Shown here piece after piece: positions 34,858 to 43,073 of a stretch of DNA of 64,000 bases. The notes under the pieces were generated by a model that made no database searches, had not been told where the DNA came from, and saw only the letters and a list, made by a program, of their open reading frames with translations. How positions within the stretch are numbered: the first letter of the stretch is position 1; every line of letters begins with the position of its first letter. The stretch is from Saprospiraceae bacterium (GTDB lineage: Bacteria; Bacteroidota; Bacteroidia; Chitinophagales; Saprospiraceae), in contig JAHDGU010000004.1 of the NCBI GenBank assembly GCA_020627535.1, forward strand, positions 124,001-188,000, given 5' to 3'. Both the position numbers and the translations under genes were made by a program.

Positions 34858-37281
34858 ATGAAACACACTCTACTCATGCTCGCAGTGAGCCTTTCCTTAT
34901 GTACCTTAACCGCACAATCCAGTAGTATCCAGGGCGCCATCAGCTCTAGTGAAGGAGCTGTGTCATTTGCCACGGTAGTACTCTACTCCTCTGCTGATAG
35001 TACTCTTATCAAAGCAGACTACACCAATGAACAAGGCCTGTATAAGCTTGACTTCTTGTCTCCCGGCGACTACTATGTTGAAGTGAGCTTCGTAGGATAT
35101 GAGAGCTATATTTCACCAGTATTTACACTGAAGACGGATGAAAATAAAGAGCTAGACACCGTCACCTTAAGCACCGCTTCTACATCACTAGAAGAAGTCG
35201 TCGTAGAAACTACGAAGCCACTTGTACAAGTGCTACCGGATCGTACAGTATTTAATGTAGAAGGCAATGTCAATAGTACTGGAAATGATGGTCTTGAACT
35301 CTTGAGAAAATCTCCAGGTGTCGTTGTAGATAATAATGAAAATATCATTCTTCAGGGCAAGAATGGGGTCATGATATATATTGACGGAAAGCCCAGCAAT
35401 CTCGGTGGGGATGATCTTGTGGCTTACTTAAAGACCCTCCAGTCCAGTGATATCGAAGCCATCGAGATCATTACAAGCCCTTCATCCAAGTATGATGCAG
35501 AAGGCAATGCAGGCATCATCAATATTAAACTGATCAGAGACAAATCGCTCGGTACAAACGGAAGTGTCAATCTGGGACTACAGCAGGGCGTCACGCCAAA
35601 AATCAATGGAGGTATCAGGCTTAATACACGTCGGAAAAATGTTGCTCTATTTGGTAGTTACAACTACAATGATGGCAAATATCGCAACACCATGGAGCTC
35701 AACCGAATCCAAGGAACTGATAAACTGATACAAGAATCGGTGATGGATACGCGGAACACATCGCACAACTATCGAGCAGGAGCAGATTTTTATCTCGGAA
35801 AAAAACATACCGTGGGAGTAATTGCCAGCGGATACTTCAGTGACAGTGAATTAAACTCAAATATATTCACAGAGCTGTATACACTCCCAACGGCCATAAA
35901 GGTGGAAAACCTAAGGGCCAAAAATGAGGTTCTGAGCTCAAACAGCAGTCACAATTTTAACCTAAATTATGTCTACAAAATCAAGGAGCAAACGCAGCTG
36001 AGTGTAGATCTCGACTACGGCACCTTTGAAAGTGAAGCAGAGTCTTTTCAGCCGAATATATACTCCGACCCTATCACAAATCAAGTAACACAGAGATTTG
36101 ACTATTCCAACTTCACACCTACAGATATCGACATCTATACAGCCAAAGCTGACCTAGAAGCACCACTGTCCGACGGCAAGCTTGGTCTGGGTGTCAAGTA
36201 TGCTAGTGTCATCACAGATAATGCTATTGACTTCTATAATGTCATCGATGATGAGAAGATCCTTGATGTCAATCGCACGAATGACTTTCAGTACACAGAA
36301 AATGTATTTGCAGCTTACAGCAATTACTCTGCACAAAAAGATAAACTGGGATACCAAATAGGCTTGCGACTAGAGCATACATATTCGCTGGGTGACCTAG
36401 ATGCGATGGTAGCTGTGGCCGATGAGCAAGTAGAAAGATCATACACCAATCTCTTCCCGAATCTTGGCCTGACTTACCAGCTCAATGAGAAAAATATGCT
36501 GCGCTTGAACTATTCAAGAAGACTGGATAGACCAAATTATCAAAATCTCAATCCGTTTGAATTTAGACTTGACGAGCTGACATTTCAGAAAGGAAATCCA
36601 TTTCTCAACCCACAATACAGTAATTCAATCGAATTAACTCATCAATTTAATTATCGTCTCAATACGAGTCTCTCATTTACGAGAACCACTGATCTGATGA
36701 CAGAAATCACAGATACAGCTGGCACTAGGCAGGCATTCATTACCAATATAAATCTGGCATCTCAAGATGTCATATCTCTCAACGTGAGCTACCCATTTGC
36801 TCCTACAAAATGGTGGAATGTGTTTGCCAACGTCAGTGCATTTAGAATTTCCAATAGCTCCATCATTGAAGAAGGCAAAGAAATAGATATCACCGTCACT
36901 GCTGCCAATGTATTTATGCAGCACAGTTTTAACCTGCCGAAGGGAGTCAACCTCGAGCTGAGTGGCTTCTATGCCTCCCCATCTGTCTGGGGTGGAAACT
37001 TCAAGACCAATTCAATCTGGTCCATGGACTTTGGTGCGAAGAAATCTATTCTTGATGGAAAAGGAAATTTAAAACTGAGTGTATCTGATATATTTTTCAC
37101 GCAACCTTGGGTCGGAAAGAATTCACTTGGTGAATTGCAGATTGATGCAATGGGAACGTGGGAAAGCAGAAGAGTTCGCTTGAATTTCACTTACAACTTC
37201 GGAAGCAAAGATGTAAAGTCTGCACGCAAACGAAGTACAGGTCTCGAAGATGAGGCCAGTCGGATTAGCACCGGCAACTAG
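34858..37281 (+). CDS. TonB-dependent receptor / outer-membrane beta-barrel family protein
   Basis: The protein has 807 residues. Signal peptide (HTLLMLAVSLSLCTLTAQ) and carboxypeptidase-like domain at about 22-105 ('IQGAISSSEGAVSFATVVLY', 'FVGYESYISPVFTL'). The plug is at about 120-225 ('VEGNVNSTGNDGLELLRKSPGVVVDNNENIILQGKNGVMIYIDGKP', 'IIT(S)PSSKYDAEGNAGIINIKL'). The barrel follows to 'RVRLNFTYNFGSKD'. It belongs to the OMP_b-brl_3 class, distinct from SusC, and has no SusD partner. The ligand (siderophore, peptide or other) is unknown. A good terminator follows at 37325. Confidence 0.88.
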   Translation: MKHTLLMLAVSLSLCTLTAQSSSIQGAISSSEGAVSFATVVLYSSADSTLIKADYTNEQGLYKLDFLSPGDYYVEVSFVGYESYISPVFTLKTDENKELDTVTLSTASTSLEEVVVETTKPLVQVLPDRTVFNVEGNVNSTGNDGLELLRKSPGVVVDNNENIILQGKNGVMIYIDGKPSNLGGDDLVAYLKTLQSSDIEAIEIITSPSSKYDAEGNAGIINIKLIRDKSLGTNGSVNLGLQQGVTPKINGGIRLNTRRKNVALFGSYNYNDGKYRNTMELNRIQGTDKLIQESVMDTRNTSHNYRAGADFYLGKKHTVGVIASGYFSDSELNSNIFTELYTLPTAIKVENLRAKNEVLSSNSSHNFNLNYVYKIKEQTQLSVDLDYGTFESEAESFQPNIYSDPITNQVTQRFDYSNFTPTDIDIYTAKADLEAPLSDGKLGLGVKYASVITDNAIDFYNVIDDEKILDVNRTNDFQYTENVFAAYSNYSAQKDKLGYQIGLRLEHTYSLGDLDAMVAVADEQVERSYTNLFPNLGLTYQLNEKNMLRLNYSRRLDRPNYQNLNPFEFRLDELTFQKGNPFLNPQYSNSIELTHQFNYRLNTSLSFTRTTDLMTEITDTAGTRQAFITNINLASQDVISLNVSYPFAPTKWWNVFANVSAFRISNSSIIEEGKEIDITVTAANVFMQHSFNLPKGVNLELSGFYASPSVWGGNFKTNSIWSMDFGAKKSILDGKGNLKLSVSDIFFTQPWVGKNSLGELQIDAMGTWESRRVRLNFTYNFGSKDVKSARKRSTGLEDEASRISTGN

Positions 37282-37324
37282 GCATGTATGGTATTTTAGT
37301 TTTCAAATAGTCTTAGGACTAAGA

Positions 37325-37349
37325 GCCCGTGAAAGCACGGGCTTTTTTT
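37325..37349 (+). terminator. Rho-independent terminator after the TonB receptor
   Basis: GCCCGTG-AAAG-CACGGGC, a perfect 7-bp stem, is followed by seven T. It lies 44 bp after the stop codon. Confidence 0.9.
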
Positions 37350-37392
37350 ATGTCCATTCCTTAAGAACTAGCAACCATCAGAATTACAGAAT

Positions 37393-38271
37393 TTAGGGCA
37401 ATCTCTGTCCCGTGCTTGCTTGCCAGAGTCTGTACCAATCTTCACGACTGAGCTCAAGCTTGCTGGCCTCTATTGCCGATTTCACTCGCTCTATTTTGGT
37501 CGAGCCTATGATCGGCTGGATATGCACAGGATGACTACTGAGCCAAGCCAGTAGGATCTGGTCTGTACTGACACCATAGCTGTCCTGCATCTCGCAGGCT
37601 GCGACATATACGCGCTGAGCGCGATCTGACCTGTCCTTGCGGAAAAATTCTCCTCCACCCAAGGGTGACCAAGCCTGAACCGCGACGTCATGCTGGAGAT
37701 GATGATCTAGCAGACCATCTTCAAATGGATCTAGATGCAGGAGTGATATCTCGATTTGATGAGCGCTCAAGGGAAAGTAGCAGTGCAAGAGTTCAAACTG
37801 ACTCCTTGAAAAATTTGATACGCCAAACTCCAAGACCTTCCCATCAGCCTTGAGTCTTGTAAAAGCCTCTGCAAGCTCAGCGGGATCCATGAGATAGTCT
37901 GGACGATGCAACAGTAGCATATCAATGTGATCAGTCCTCAAATTTTCAAGAGATTGCTCTACGGATCTGATGACGTGAGCTGCACTGCTATCGTAGCTCT
38001 TGATCTGATGCTGCGGACGAGCATCACACACTCTGCGGATACCACACTTCGTGATGAGACGTATTTTTTGGCGCAAGCCATCCACTCTCTTCAATACTCG
38101 ACCAAACTCCTCCTCCGTAGTGTAGTCGCCATAAATATCGGCGTGATCAAATGTATTGGCCCCAAGATCTAGGCAAGCCTCGATAAAGTCTCCATATGCT
38201 TCGGTGGAGTAATTGGCTCCCCAATTCCCAAGTCTCATGCAGCCGATGATGATATCCATATCTTTCTTCAT
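37393..38271 (-). CDS. Aldo/keto reductase (YdhF-like)
   Basis: A 292-residue TIM-barrel reductase. The catalytic tetrad is visible as Asp and Tyr in 'NTFDHADIYGDYTTEEEFG', Lys in 'IRLITKCG' and His in 'DMLLLHRPDYLMDP'. The C-terminal NADP-binding segment is 'HIQPIIGSTKIERVKSAIEAS'. It is closest in style to E. coli YdhF-type oxidoreductases, whose substrates are not settled. It starts 17 nt after the end of the SsuD-like gene, so the two are probably co-transcribed. Confidence 0.87.
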   Translation of the reverse strand: MKKDMDIIIGCMRLGNWGANYSTEAYGDFIEACLDLGANTFDHADIYGDYTTEEEFGRVLKRVDGLRQKIRLITKCGIRRVCDARPQHQIKSYDSSAAHVIRSVEQSLENLRTDHIDMLLLHRPDYLMDPAELAEAFTRLKADGKVLEFGVSNFSRSQFELLHCYFPLSAHQIEISLLHLDPFEDGLLDHHLQHDVAVQAWSPLGGGEFFRKDRSDRAQRVYVAACEMQDSYGVSTDQILLAWLSSHPVHIQPIIGSTKIERVKSAIEASKLELSREDWYRLWQASTGQRLP

Positions 38272-38288
38272 AGTGGTATGATCAATTG

Positions 38289-39425
38289 TTACATTCTAGG
38301 AGCTAGGCCTAGAGGTGTGAGTGGTGTGTCGATAGGTCGCCGTCCCAACTGCTCTGCCAAGGAAATGTTCTCTAGCTCGGGTAAGACATAACGTGCAAAA
38401 TAGTCGCATTCATCTAAGTGGGGATAGCCACTCAAGATGAATGCCTCAATGCCCATATCCATATATGACCTGAGCTTGGAAATTATCTGATCTGGAGTAC
38501 CTACGATGGCTGCTCCACAGCCAGATCGCGCTCTACCGATACCCGTCCAAAGTTGATCTTCTACAAATCCTTCTCTGTCGGAGGCCTCTCTCATCTCAGC
38601 CTGCCGAGAGACACCATAGCTTTTGGCATCGAGCGCACGCTCACGAATCTCTCTACCCGTCTCAGCCTCTAGCTCACTCATGATGAGCCTAGACCACTCG
38701 ATCGCTTCTGCTTCTGTCTCACGTACGATCACATGCACTCTCAAGCCATACTTGACCTTGCGGTCATACTCGGAGGCTTTCTGATTCATATTGCTCATGA
38801 GCTGAGCCAGACGATCCTGAGTCTCGGGCCACATCAGATAGACATCACAATGCTGGGCACAAAGCTCCACACCAGGAGGACTATATCCACCGAAATATAA
38901 AAGCGGACCTCCATTCTGCTGATAAGGCTTGACAGGTTCAGTACCGAGTTTCAAATTGTAAAACTGTCCTTGAAAATCGATCTCGTCCTGAGTCCATGCC
39001 TGTTTCAGGATCTCAATGACTTCTCGACTCCGCTGATAGCGATCTGTCGATGGTAGATCCTCACCAGGTTGATTGCTCGATATGATATTGAGCGTCAATC
39101 TTCCCTCCAGGATATGATCCAGCGTAGCCACTGATCTTGCCAGCATGGCAGGATGTTGCTCTCCACAGCGCACAGCTGGCAGTAGGCTAATCTGCTTTGT
39201 GATCGCTGCACAAGCCGATGCAAAGGTCCAAGTGTCCTGCCCCACCTGATAGGAGCTCGGACAGAGGATATTTCTGAAACCGTGATCATCTGCCCTTTTG
39301 ACAATCGCAGAGGCATTGGCCCAACTACTCCTGTAGCGATCCGGCATTTTCCCCAGACGATCTGTGTCTCCGTTACATATAGGGGCAAACCATGCGATCT
39401 CGGATTGGTACTTCGATGAATTCAT
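38289..39425 (-). CDS. LLM-class flavin-dependent oxidoreductase, SsuD (alkanesulfonate monooxygenase)-like
   Basis: This 378-residue luciferase-like TIM barrel has features of SsuD: 'IAWFAPICNGDTDRLG', 'SYQVGQDTWTFASACAAITKQISLLPAVRCGEQHPAMLARSVATLDHILEGRLTLNIIS', 'PLLYFGGYSPPGVELCAQHCDVYLMWPE' and 'IEAFILSGYPHLDECDYFARYVLP'. SsuD uses FMNH2 and oxygen to release sulfite from alkanesulfonates. The usual partners, the flavin reductase SsuE and the SsuABC transporter, are not adjacent; an aldo/keto reductase follows instead. Confidence 0.87.
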   Translation of the reverse strand: MNSSKYQSEIAWFAPICNGDTDRLGKMPDRYRSSWANASAIVKRADDHGFRNILCPSSYQVGQDTWTFASACAAITKQISLLPAVRCGEQHPAMLARSVATLDHILEGRLTLNIISSNQPGEDLPSTDRYQRSREVIEILKQAWTQDEIDFQGQFYNLKLGTEPVKPYQQNGGPLLYFGGYSPPGVELCAQHCDVYLMWPETQDRLAQLMSNMNQKASEYDRKVKYGLRVHVIVRETEAEAIEWSRLIMSELEAETGREIRERALDAKSYGVSRQAEMREASDREGFVEDQLWTGIGRARSGCGAAIVGTPDQIISKLRSYMDMGIEAFILSGYPHLDECDYFARYVLPELENISLAEQLGRRPIDTPLTPLGLAPRM

Positions 39426-39433
39426 ACATATCA

Positions 39434-39447
39434 GGCTTTCGCCAAAA
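39434..39447 (-). repeat. Dispersed mini-hairpin element, intergenic
   Basis: GGCTTTCGCCAAAA, 8 bp upstream of the ATG of the SsuD-like gene, so it would fall in its 5' leader. The rest of the gap to 39654 shows no other structure. Confidence 0.7.
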
Positions 39448-39654
39448 TGATTTGTTGCTAAAATAGACTTCCCTTGCCAAAGACATCTACGATCAAAGGC
39501 TCAAATAGCTCCTTTCTCATACTTCACCACATACCGCATTGAGGCGAGGTGGTTCACAGTCAATCAGATCACTCATGCTCCCAATAAGAACAAGACGGAC
39601 ATCTTTCTCTCAGACATATGACAATACCCAAGGAAGAGTAGTAAATTGAGCACA

Positions 39655-41451
39655 ATGCCGAAGACCATGCAACTTCTAGACATACAACTTTCGCTCTTCT
39701 TCATGGCCATGTTGATGTTCATCCAAATGCCACTGGAGGCACAAAATGATCCTGAGCTAGAAAAACACATTATAGAGCTCAAGACACTTACTGACCAGCA
39801 GCAGATGGATAGTGTTCACCGCATGGCAGAGGGTATTTTGGCGAAAGCCAGATCTACAAGCTCGCAAATCCTAGAGATCAAGAATATCCAAGCATTTGCT
39901 CTAGAGGTGAACGACAAAGACGAAGAGGCTTTGCGCTTAATCTATGAAGTACAAGAAGAAGCTGAGAAAAGTCTAGACTGGGAAAATCTAGCAGAATCTT
40001 TCCTCAATCTTGCTCGCCTGCAAGAAAAAATACAGCGCAGAGAAAATGCTCAATTGGCACTTGATAAAGCACTAGCTCTGATCGAACAGCACAATCTTGC
40101 TTACTCCCGTCCAAGATACCACATCCGGCAATCGAGCCTCTATCGGGTGAGTGGCAAGAATGACGAAGCTTTGGTCCATGCCAATAAAGCCTATGAGCTC
40201 GCACCCGTCTATGGAGATAATGAAGACTTTGCCACATCACGTATGCTGAAGGCATATACAGATCATACCCTCAGTGGCGAACAACGAATCTCTGTCCTCA
40301 ATGAAGCCGCTGAGAGATATGCGAAAATGCAGAACTGGGGCGCACATGCCTTCATGCTCAATGCGACTGCAAACTACAAGGCCGCAAACAGAAAGCTCGA
40401 GCAGGCACTGGGATACTCGAGAGAGAGTCTTCAATCAGCAAAAAAAGCTGTAGCCGCCAATCCAGCCAATGAGGAAGCACTCTACATCATGCATGAAGAG
40501 TACTCCCACATGCTAGCGAGAGTCGGAAGATATAAAGAAGCATTTGCCCACAGGGATAGTGCTGCAATCCTACAGGCTAGAGCAATCGTCAGCGAACAAA
40601 ATGAGAAGATAGTCCAAATTGAAAATAACTATCAAAGTGAAATCTACCAGAACGAGCTTTCTGAAAATAAATCTCGACTCAAGTCACAAAAAATCATTTC
40701 GAGGTTATTCGGAATTATAGCCCTGCTATTGGCACTAGCTGGGATAACAGGTATGCTACTCTATCAGAGGCAAAAAAGATCTAGCAGGCTCATAGAAAAA
40801 CAAAAAACAGAGCTTGAGCGAAATCAAGCCGACATTGAGGATTCCTTGGAAAGACAAAGAAGCCTCACTGCGGAATTACACCACAGGGTCAAAAATAATC
40901 TTCAGGTGATCATCAGTCTCCTGGAATTACAAGGTAATAATGCCGAAAACAAAAAAGAACAAACCGCCTATAGCACCATGGCAGACCGCCTTATGAGCAT
41001 GGCAGACATTCATCAAATGTTGTACGTTGATACCAGAGATCATAGAAAAGAGCTTTATCCATTTGTCAAGAAACTATTTGACAATTTCAGTGCGCTTGGA
41101 GACGAAACACTTGACTTTGAGTATCACCTCGATATCAATATGAGCGATATAGGAGAAGGTCATTTGATGCCACTAGGTATCATCCTGCATGAGCTCCTTG
41201 TCAACAGTCACAAATATGGACGAGATCCACAGGGAAATCTCGAGGTCTCCATTTCGATCCAAGAAATCTCAGACCAAAAATGGAAATTGATCTATCAAGA
41301 CAATGGTGATGGTCGTAAAAGTGTCACTGATGAGTCGGACCACAAAGGACTCGGCACCTATCTTATCAATAGTATGGTAAGGCAAATGCTAGGAACCTGG
41401 AAGCGCGAAGAAGGGCCTGGAATGAGATACATCATGGAATTCCCAAAATAA
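39655..41451 (+). CDS. TPR-containing sensor histidine kinase (HisKA_2 / HWE-like)
   Basis: The protein has 598 residues. After a signal-like N-terminus there is a sensor of TPR-type helical repeats (about 35-330; 'SLDWENLAESFLNLARLQEKI', 'ALVHANKAYELAPVYG'). A membrane helix follows at about 350-372 ('LFGIIALLLALAGITGMLLY'), then a coiled coil. The phosphoacceptor domain has 'LTAELHHRVKNNLQVIISLLELQG' (the HHRVKNN motif of HisKA_2), and the ATPase domain has 'LHELLVNSHKYG', 'DNGDG' and 'GLGTYLINSM'. The preferred start is the ATG at 39655; a TTG lies three codons upstream. It is followed after 33 nt by a LytTR regulator, its likely partner. Confidence 0.87.
   Translation: MPKTMQLLDIQLSLFFMAMLMFIQMPLEAQNDPELEKHIIELKTLTDQQQMDSVHRMAEGILAKARSTSSQILEIKNIQAFALEVNDKDEEALRLIYEVQEEAEKSLDWENLAESFLNLARLQEKIQRRENAQLALDKALALIEQHNLAYSRPRYHIRQSSLYRVSGKNDEALVHANKAYELAPVYGDNEDFATSRMLKAYTDHTLSGEQRISVLNEAAERYAKMQNWGAHAFMLNATANYKAANRKLEQALGYSRESLQSAKKAVAANPANEEALYIMHEEYSHMLARVGRYKEAFAHRDSAAILQARAIVSEQNEKIVQIENNYQSEIYQNELSENKSRLKSQKIISRLFGIIALLLALAGITGMLLYQRQKRSSRLIEKQKTELERNQADIEDSLERQRSLTAELHHRVKNNLQVIISLLELQGNNAENKKEQTAYSTMADRLMSMADIHQMLYVDTRDHRKELYPFVKKLFDNFSALGDETLDFEYHLDINMSDIGEGHLMPLGIILHELLVNSHKYGRDPQGNLEVSISIQEISDQKWKLIYQDNGDGRKSVTDESDHKGLGTYLINSMVRQMLGTWKREEGPGMRYIMEFPK
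39836..39849 (+). repeat. Dispersed mini-hairpin element, GGC form
   Basis: TTTTGGCGAAAGCC inside the histidine kinase gene, where it gives Leu-Ala-Lys-Ala, a different frame from the mobA copy. Confidence 0.7.
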
Positions 41452-41484
41452 AATCAGATCTTTAGGACGCCTTAGAAATGCCCC

Positions 41485-42183
41485 ATGAATAAAACCAAAA
41501 TCCTATTGGTTGAAGATGAGATTATCATCTCTGATGCCATCATGCGATACTTTGAAGCCAAAGACTATCGCGTGGTGGGACAAGCTGTGTCATTTGAGAC
41601 TGGCCTAGATATGTTCCTGACTCACAAGCCCGATATCACACTCATGGATATCCGACTGCGTGGAGAGCGAACAGGTATAGAACTCGCAGAAATAATCAAG
41701 TCTCATGACCCAAATCATCCGATCATCTTTCTCACCTCGCAGGTAGACGAACAAACAATCAATCGAGCCAAGACGGTAATTCCAGCGGCCTATCTCAGCA
41801 AACCCATTCAAAAACAAAGTCTCTTCGCCTCTGTGGCGGTGGCAGAATTTGCCCTCAAGGCTAGACATCTCGAGACGGTTTACCTCCAGATCAAATCAGA
41901 AAATATCAAGATTCCCATAGAACATATCAGTCATATCGCAGCAGATCATATCTACAGCAAGATCCACATGCTCGATGATGGATCCAAATCGATCCGGATG
42001 TCTCTTTCGGCAATCCTTGAATTGCTACCACCAGAGAGTTTCTGTCGAGTGCACCGCAGCTACATCATCAATACCACAAAAGTCTCACACATGGAGAATC
42101 AAAGTATCATCGTCGCTGGTCATAGCATACCCGTGAGTCGATCCAAAAAATCTGAGCTCAAAGAAATGCTTAGCCTCTCTTAA
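41485..42183 (+). CDS. Response regulator with LytTR DNA-binding domain
   Basis: The protein has 232 residues. The receiver (1-120) has 'ILLVEDEIIISDAIM', the phosphoacceptor Asp in 'ITLMDIRLRGERTG', Thr/Ser in 'IFLTSQVDE' and Lys in 'AYLSKPIQK'. The LytTR domain (about 130-230) has 'IPIEHISHIAADHIYSKIHM', 'FCRVHRSYIINTTKVSHME' and 'IPVSRSKKSELKEML'. It is probably phosphorylated by the upstream kinase. The target genes are not indicated by the sequence. Confidence 0.9.
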   Translation: MNKTKILLVEDEIIISDAIMRYFEAKDYRVVGQAVSFETGLDMFLTHKPDITLMDIRLRGERTGIELAEIIKSHDPNHPIIFLTSQVDEQTINRAKTVIPAAYLSKPIQKQSLFASVAVAEFALKARHLETVYLQIKSENIKIPIEHISHIAADHIYSKIHMLDDGSKSIRMSLSAILELLPPESFCRVHRSYIINTTKVSHMENQSIIVAGHSIPVSRSKKSELKEMLSLS

Positions 42184-42426
42184 GCTCGTATTCCTTGTAT
42201 TTCTGGTCATTCAGATCATATTCAGGGCCATTCAGAACATTATTAGCTTAAGTGTTCACAAGATCAAGTAGGCAACTCTATCTTTCATCGGCCTTAGAAG
42301 TCCTAAATGCAGCTTGTAAAATTGGCTACTTGGTGAAAGAAAGTACAATTATATTGCAAGCGCGTATAGTGGAGTCAAGATACCCGTACTCCATACCAAT
42401 TGAAACTTAATTCATACAGGAGTACT
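42184..42426 (+). ncRNA. Possible small RNA or long 3' leader ending at a strong terminator
   Basis: This stretch of 240 bp has no open frame of note but ends in a strong terminator at 42427-42461. It contains a short inverted repeat (TGGAGT at about 42371 and ACTCCA at about 42388). A weak promoter-like sequence (TTG, 17 nt, TATATTG) lies near 42330-42357. A small RNA of roughly 100 nt is possible; it could equally be the 3' untranslated end of the response regulator mRNA. Confidence 0.25.
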
Positions 42427-42461
42427 GGCAGGTCCTAGTGCAGTGGGGCCTGCCTTTTTTT
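42427..42461 (+). terminator. Rho-independent terminator
   Basis: GGCAGGTCC pairs with GGGCCTGCC across a 9-10 nt loop and is followed by seven T. It lies 244 bp after the response regulator stop codon, further than usual. Confidence 0.85.
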
Positions 42462-42486
42462 GTCATTCCAGAATGACTTGAGCGTG

Positions 42487-43035
42487 CTACTTCCGAAAAG
42501 CTGGTCTACCCTCTTCGCTTTTAAGCCACTCTTTTACCCATTGATTTTCTTCAAAACTGATGTCAGAAAAACCTAAGGCACTCATCACCTCCTGTGGCGA
42601 AACGATTCCGACCTTGGAGCCTATACCTGCCCGTAGCAAAAAATTGGCATGCATTTTATCACCGACATAAAATGAGTGTAAAAAGTAGAACCAGCGATCA
42701 TCTACATCAATCACTTTGGTACGAAGCTGATATCTGGTCCACAAAGGCAGTCTATGCCTCCAAGCTCCAGAACTTCCTGCAGCAAGAAGGAACCATTTTT
42801 TTTCGCGAAGCACCTTCATCAGACCCATCAGTCTTGCATGCTTGATGCGCCCGAGATCACACATGGCATAGTATCTTCCATTGTTCAACTCAGGATAAAA
42901 GTCTCGATCAAAAAGACCTACTCGAAGATCAATGCTCGACTCAGCTTTGGGATCAAAGTTTGGATCTTTCTTGGTGGTCAGATAGGTCTTGGCGAAGCGG
43001 ATGAATGGGTACATAAAAAAAGAAAAAGGCATCAC
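42487..43035 (-). CDS. Thioesterase-like (hotdog-fold, THEM6-like) protein
   Basis: The protein has 182 residues. The stretch 'SSIDLRVGLFDRDFYPELNNGRYYAMCDLGRIKHARLMGL' matches the acyl-CoA thioesterase-like hotdog proteins in which Asp and Asn of 'D-x-D-...-NNGRY' align with the 4HBT active site ('D-x-D-x-x-x-H-x-N-N-x-x-Y'). The following 'YQLRTKVIDVDDRWFYFLHSFYVGDKMHA' continues the sheet. There is no signal peptide but a hydrophobic N-terminus ('FSFFMYPFIRF'). The substrate is unknown. It is the last gene on this strand before the terminator of the opposite strand. Confidence 0.7.
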   Translation of the reverse strand: MMPFSFFMYPFIRFAKTYLTTKKDPNFDPKAESSIDLRVGLFDRDFYPELNNGRYYAMCDLGRIKHARLMGLMKVLREKKWFLLAAGSSGAWRHRLPLWTRYQLRTKVIDVDDRWFYFLHSFYVGDKMHANFLLRAGIGSKVGIVSPQEVMSALGFSDISFEENQWVKEWLKSEEGRPAFRK

Positions 43036-43073
43036 GAGGATGCCTTTATTTTTCGAAATAAAACAATTTAGTT

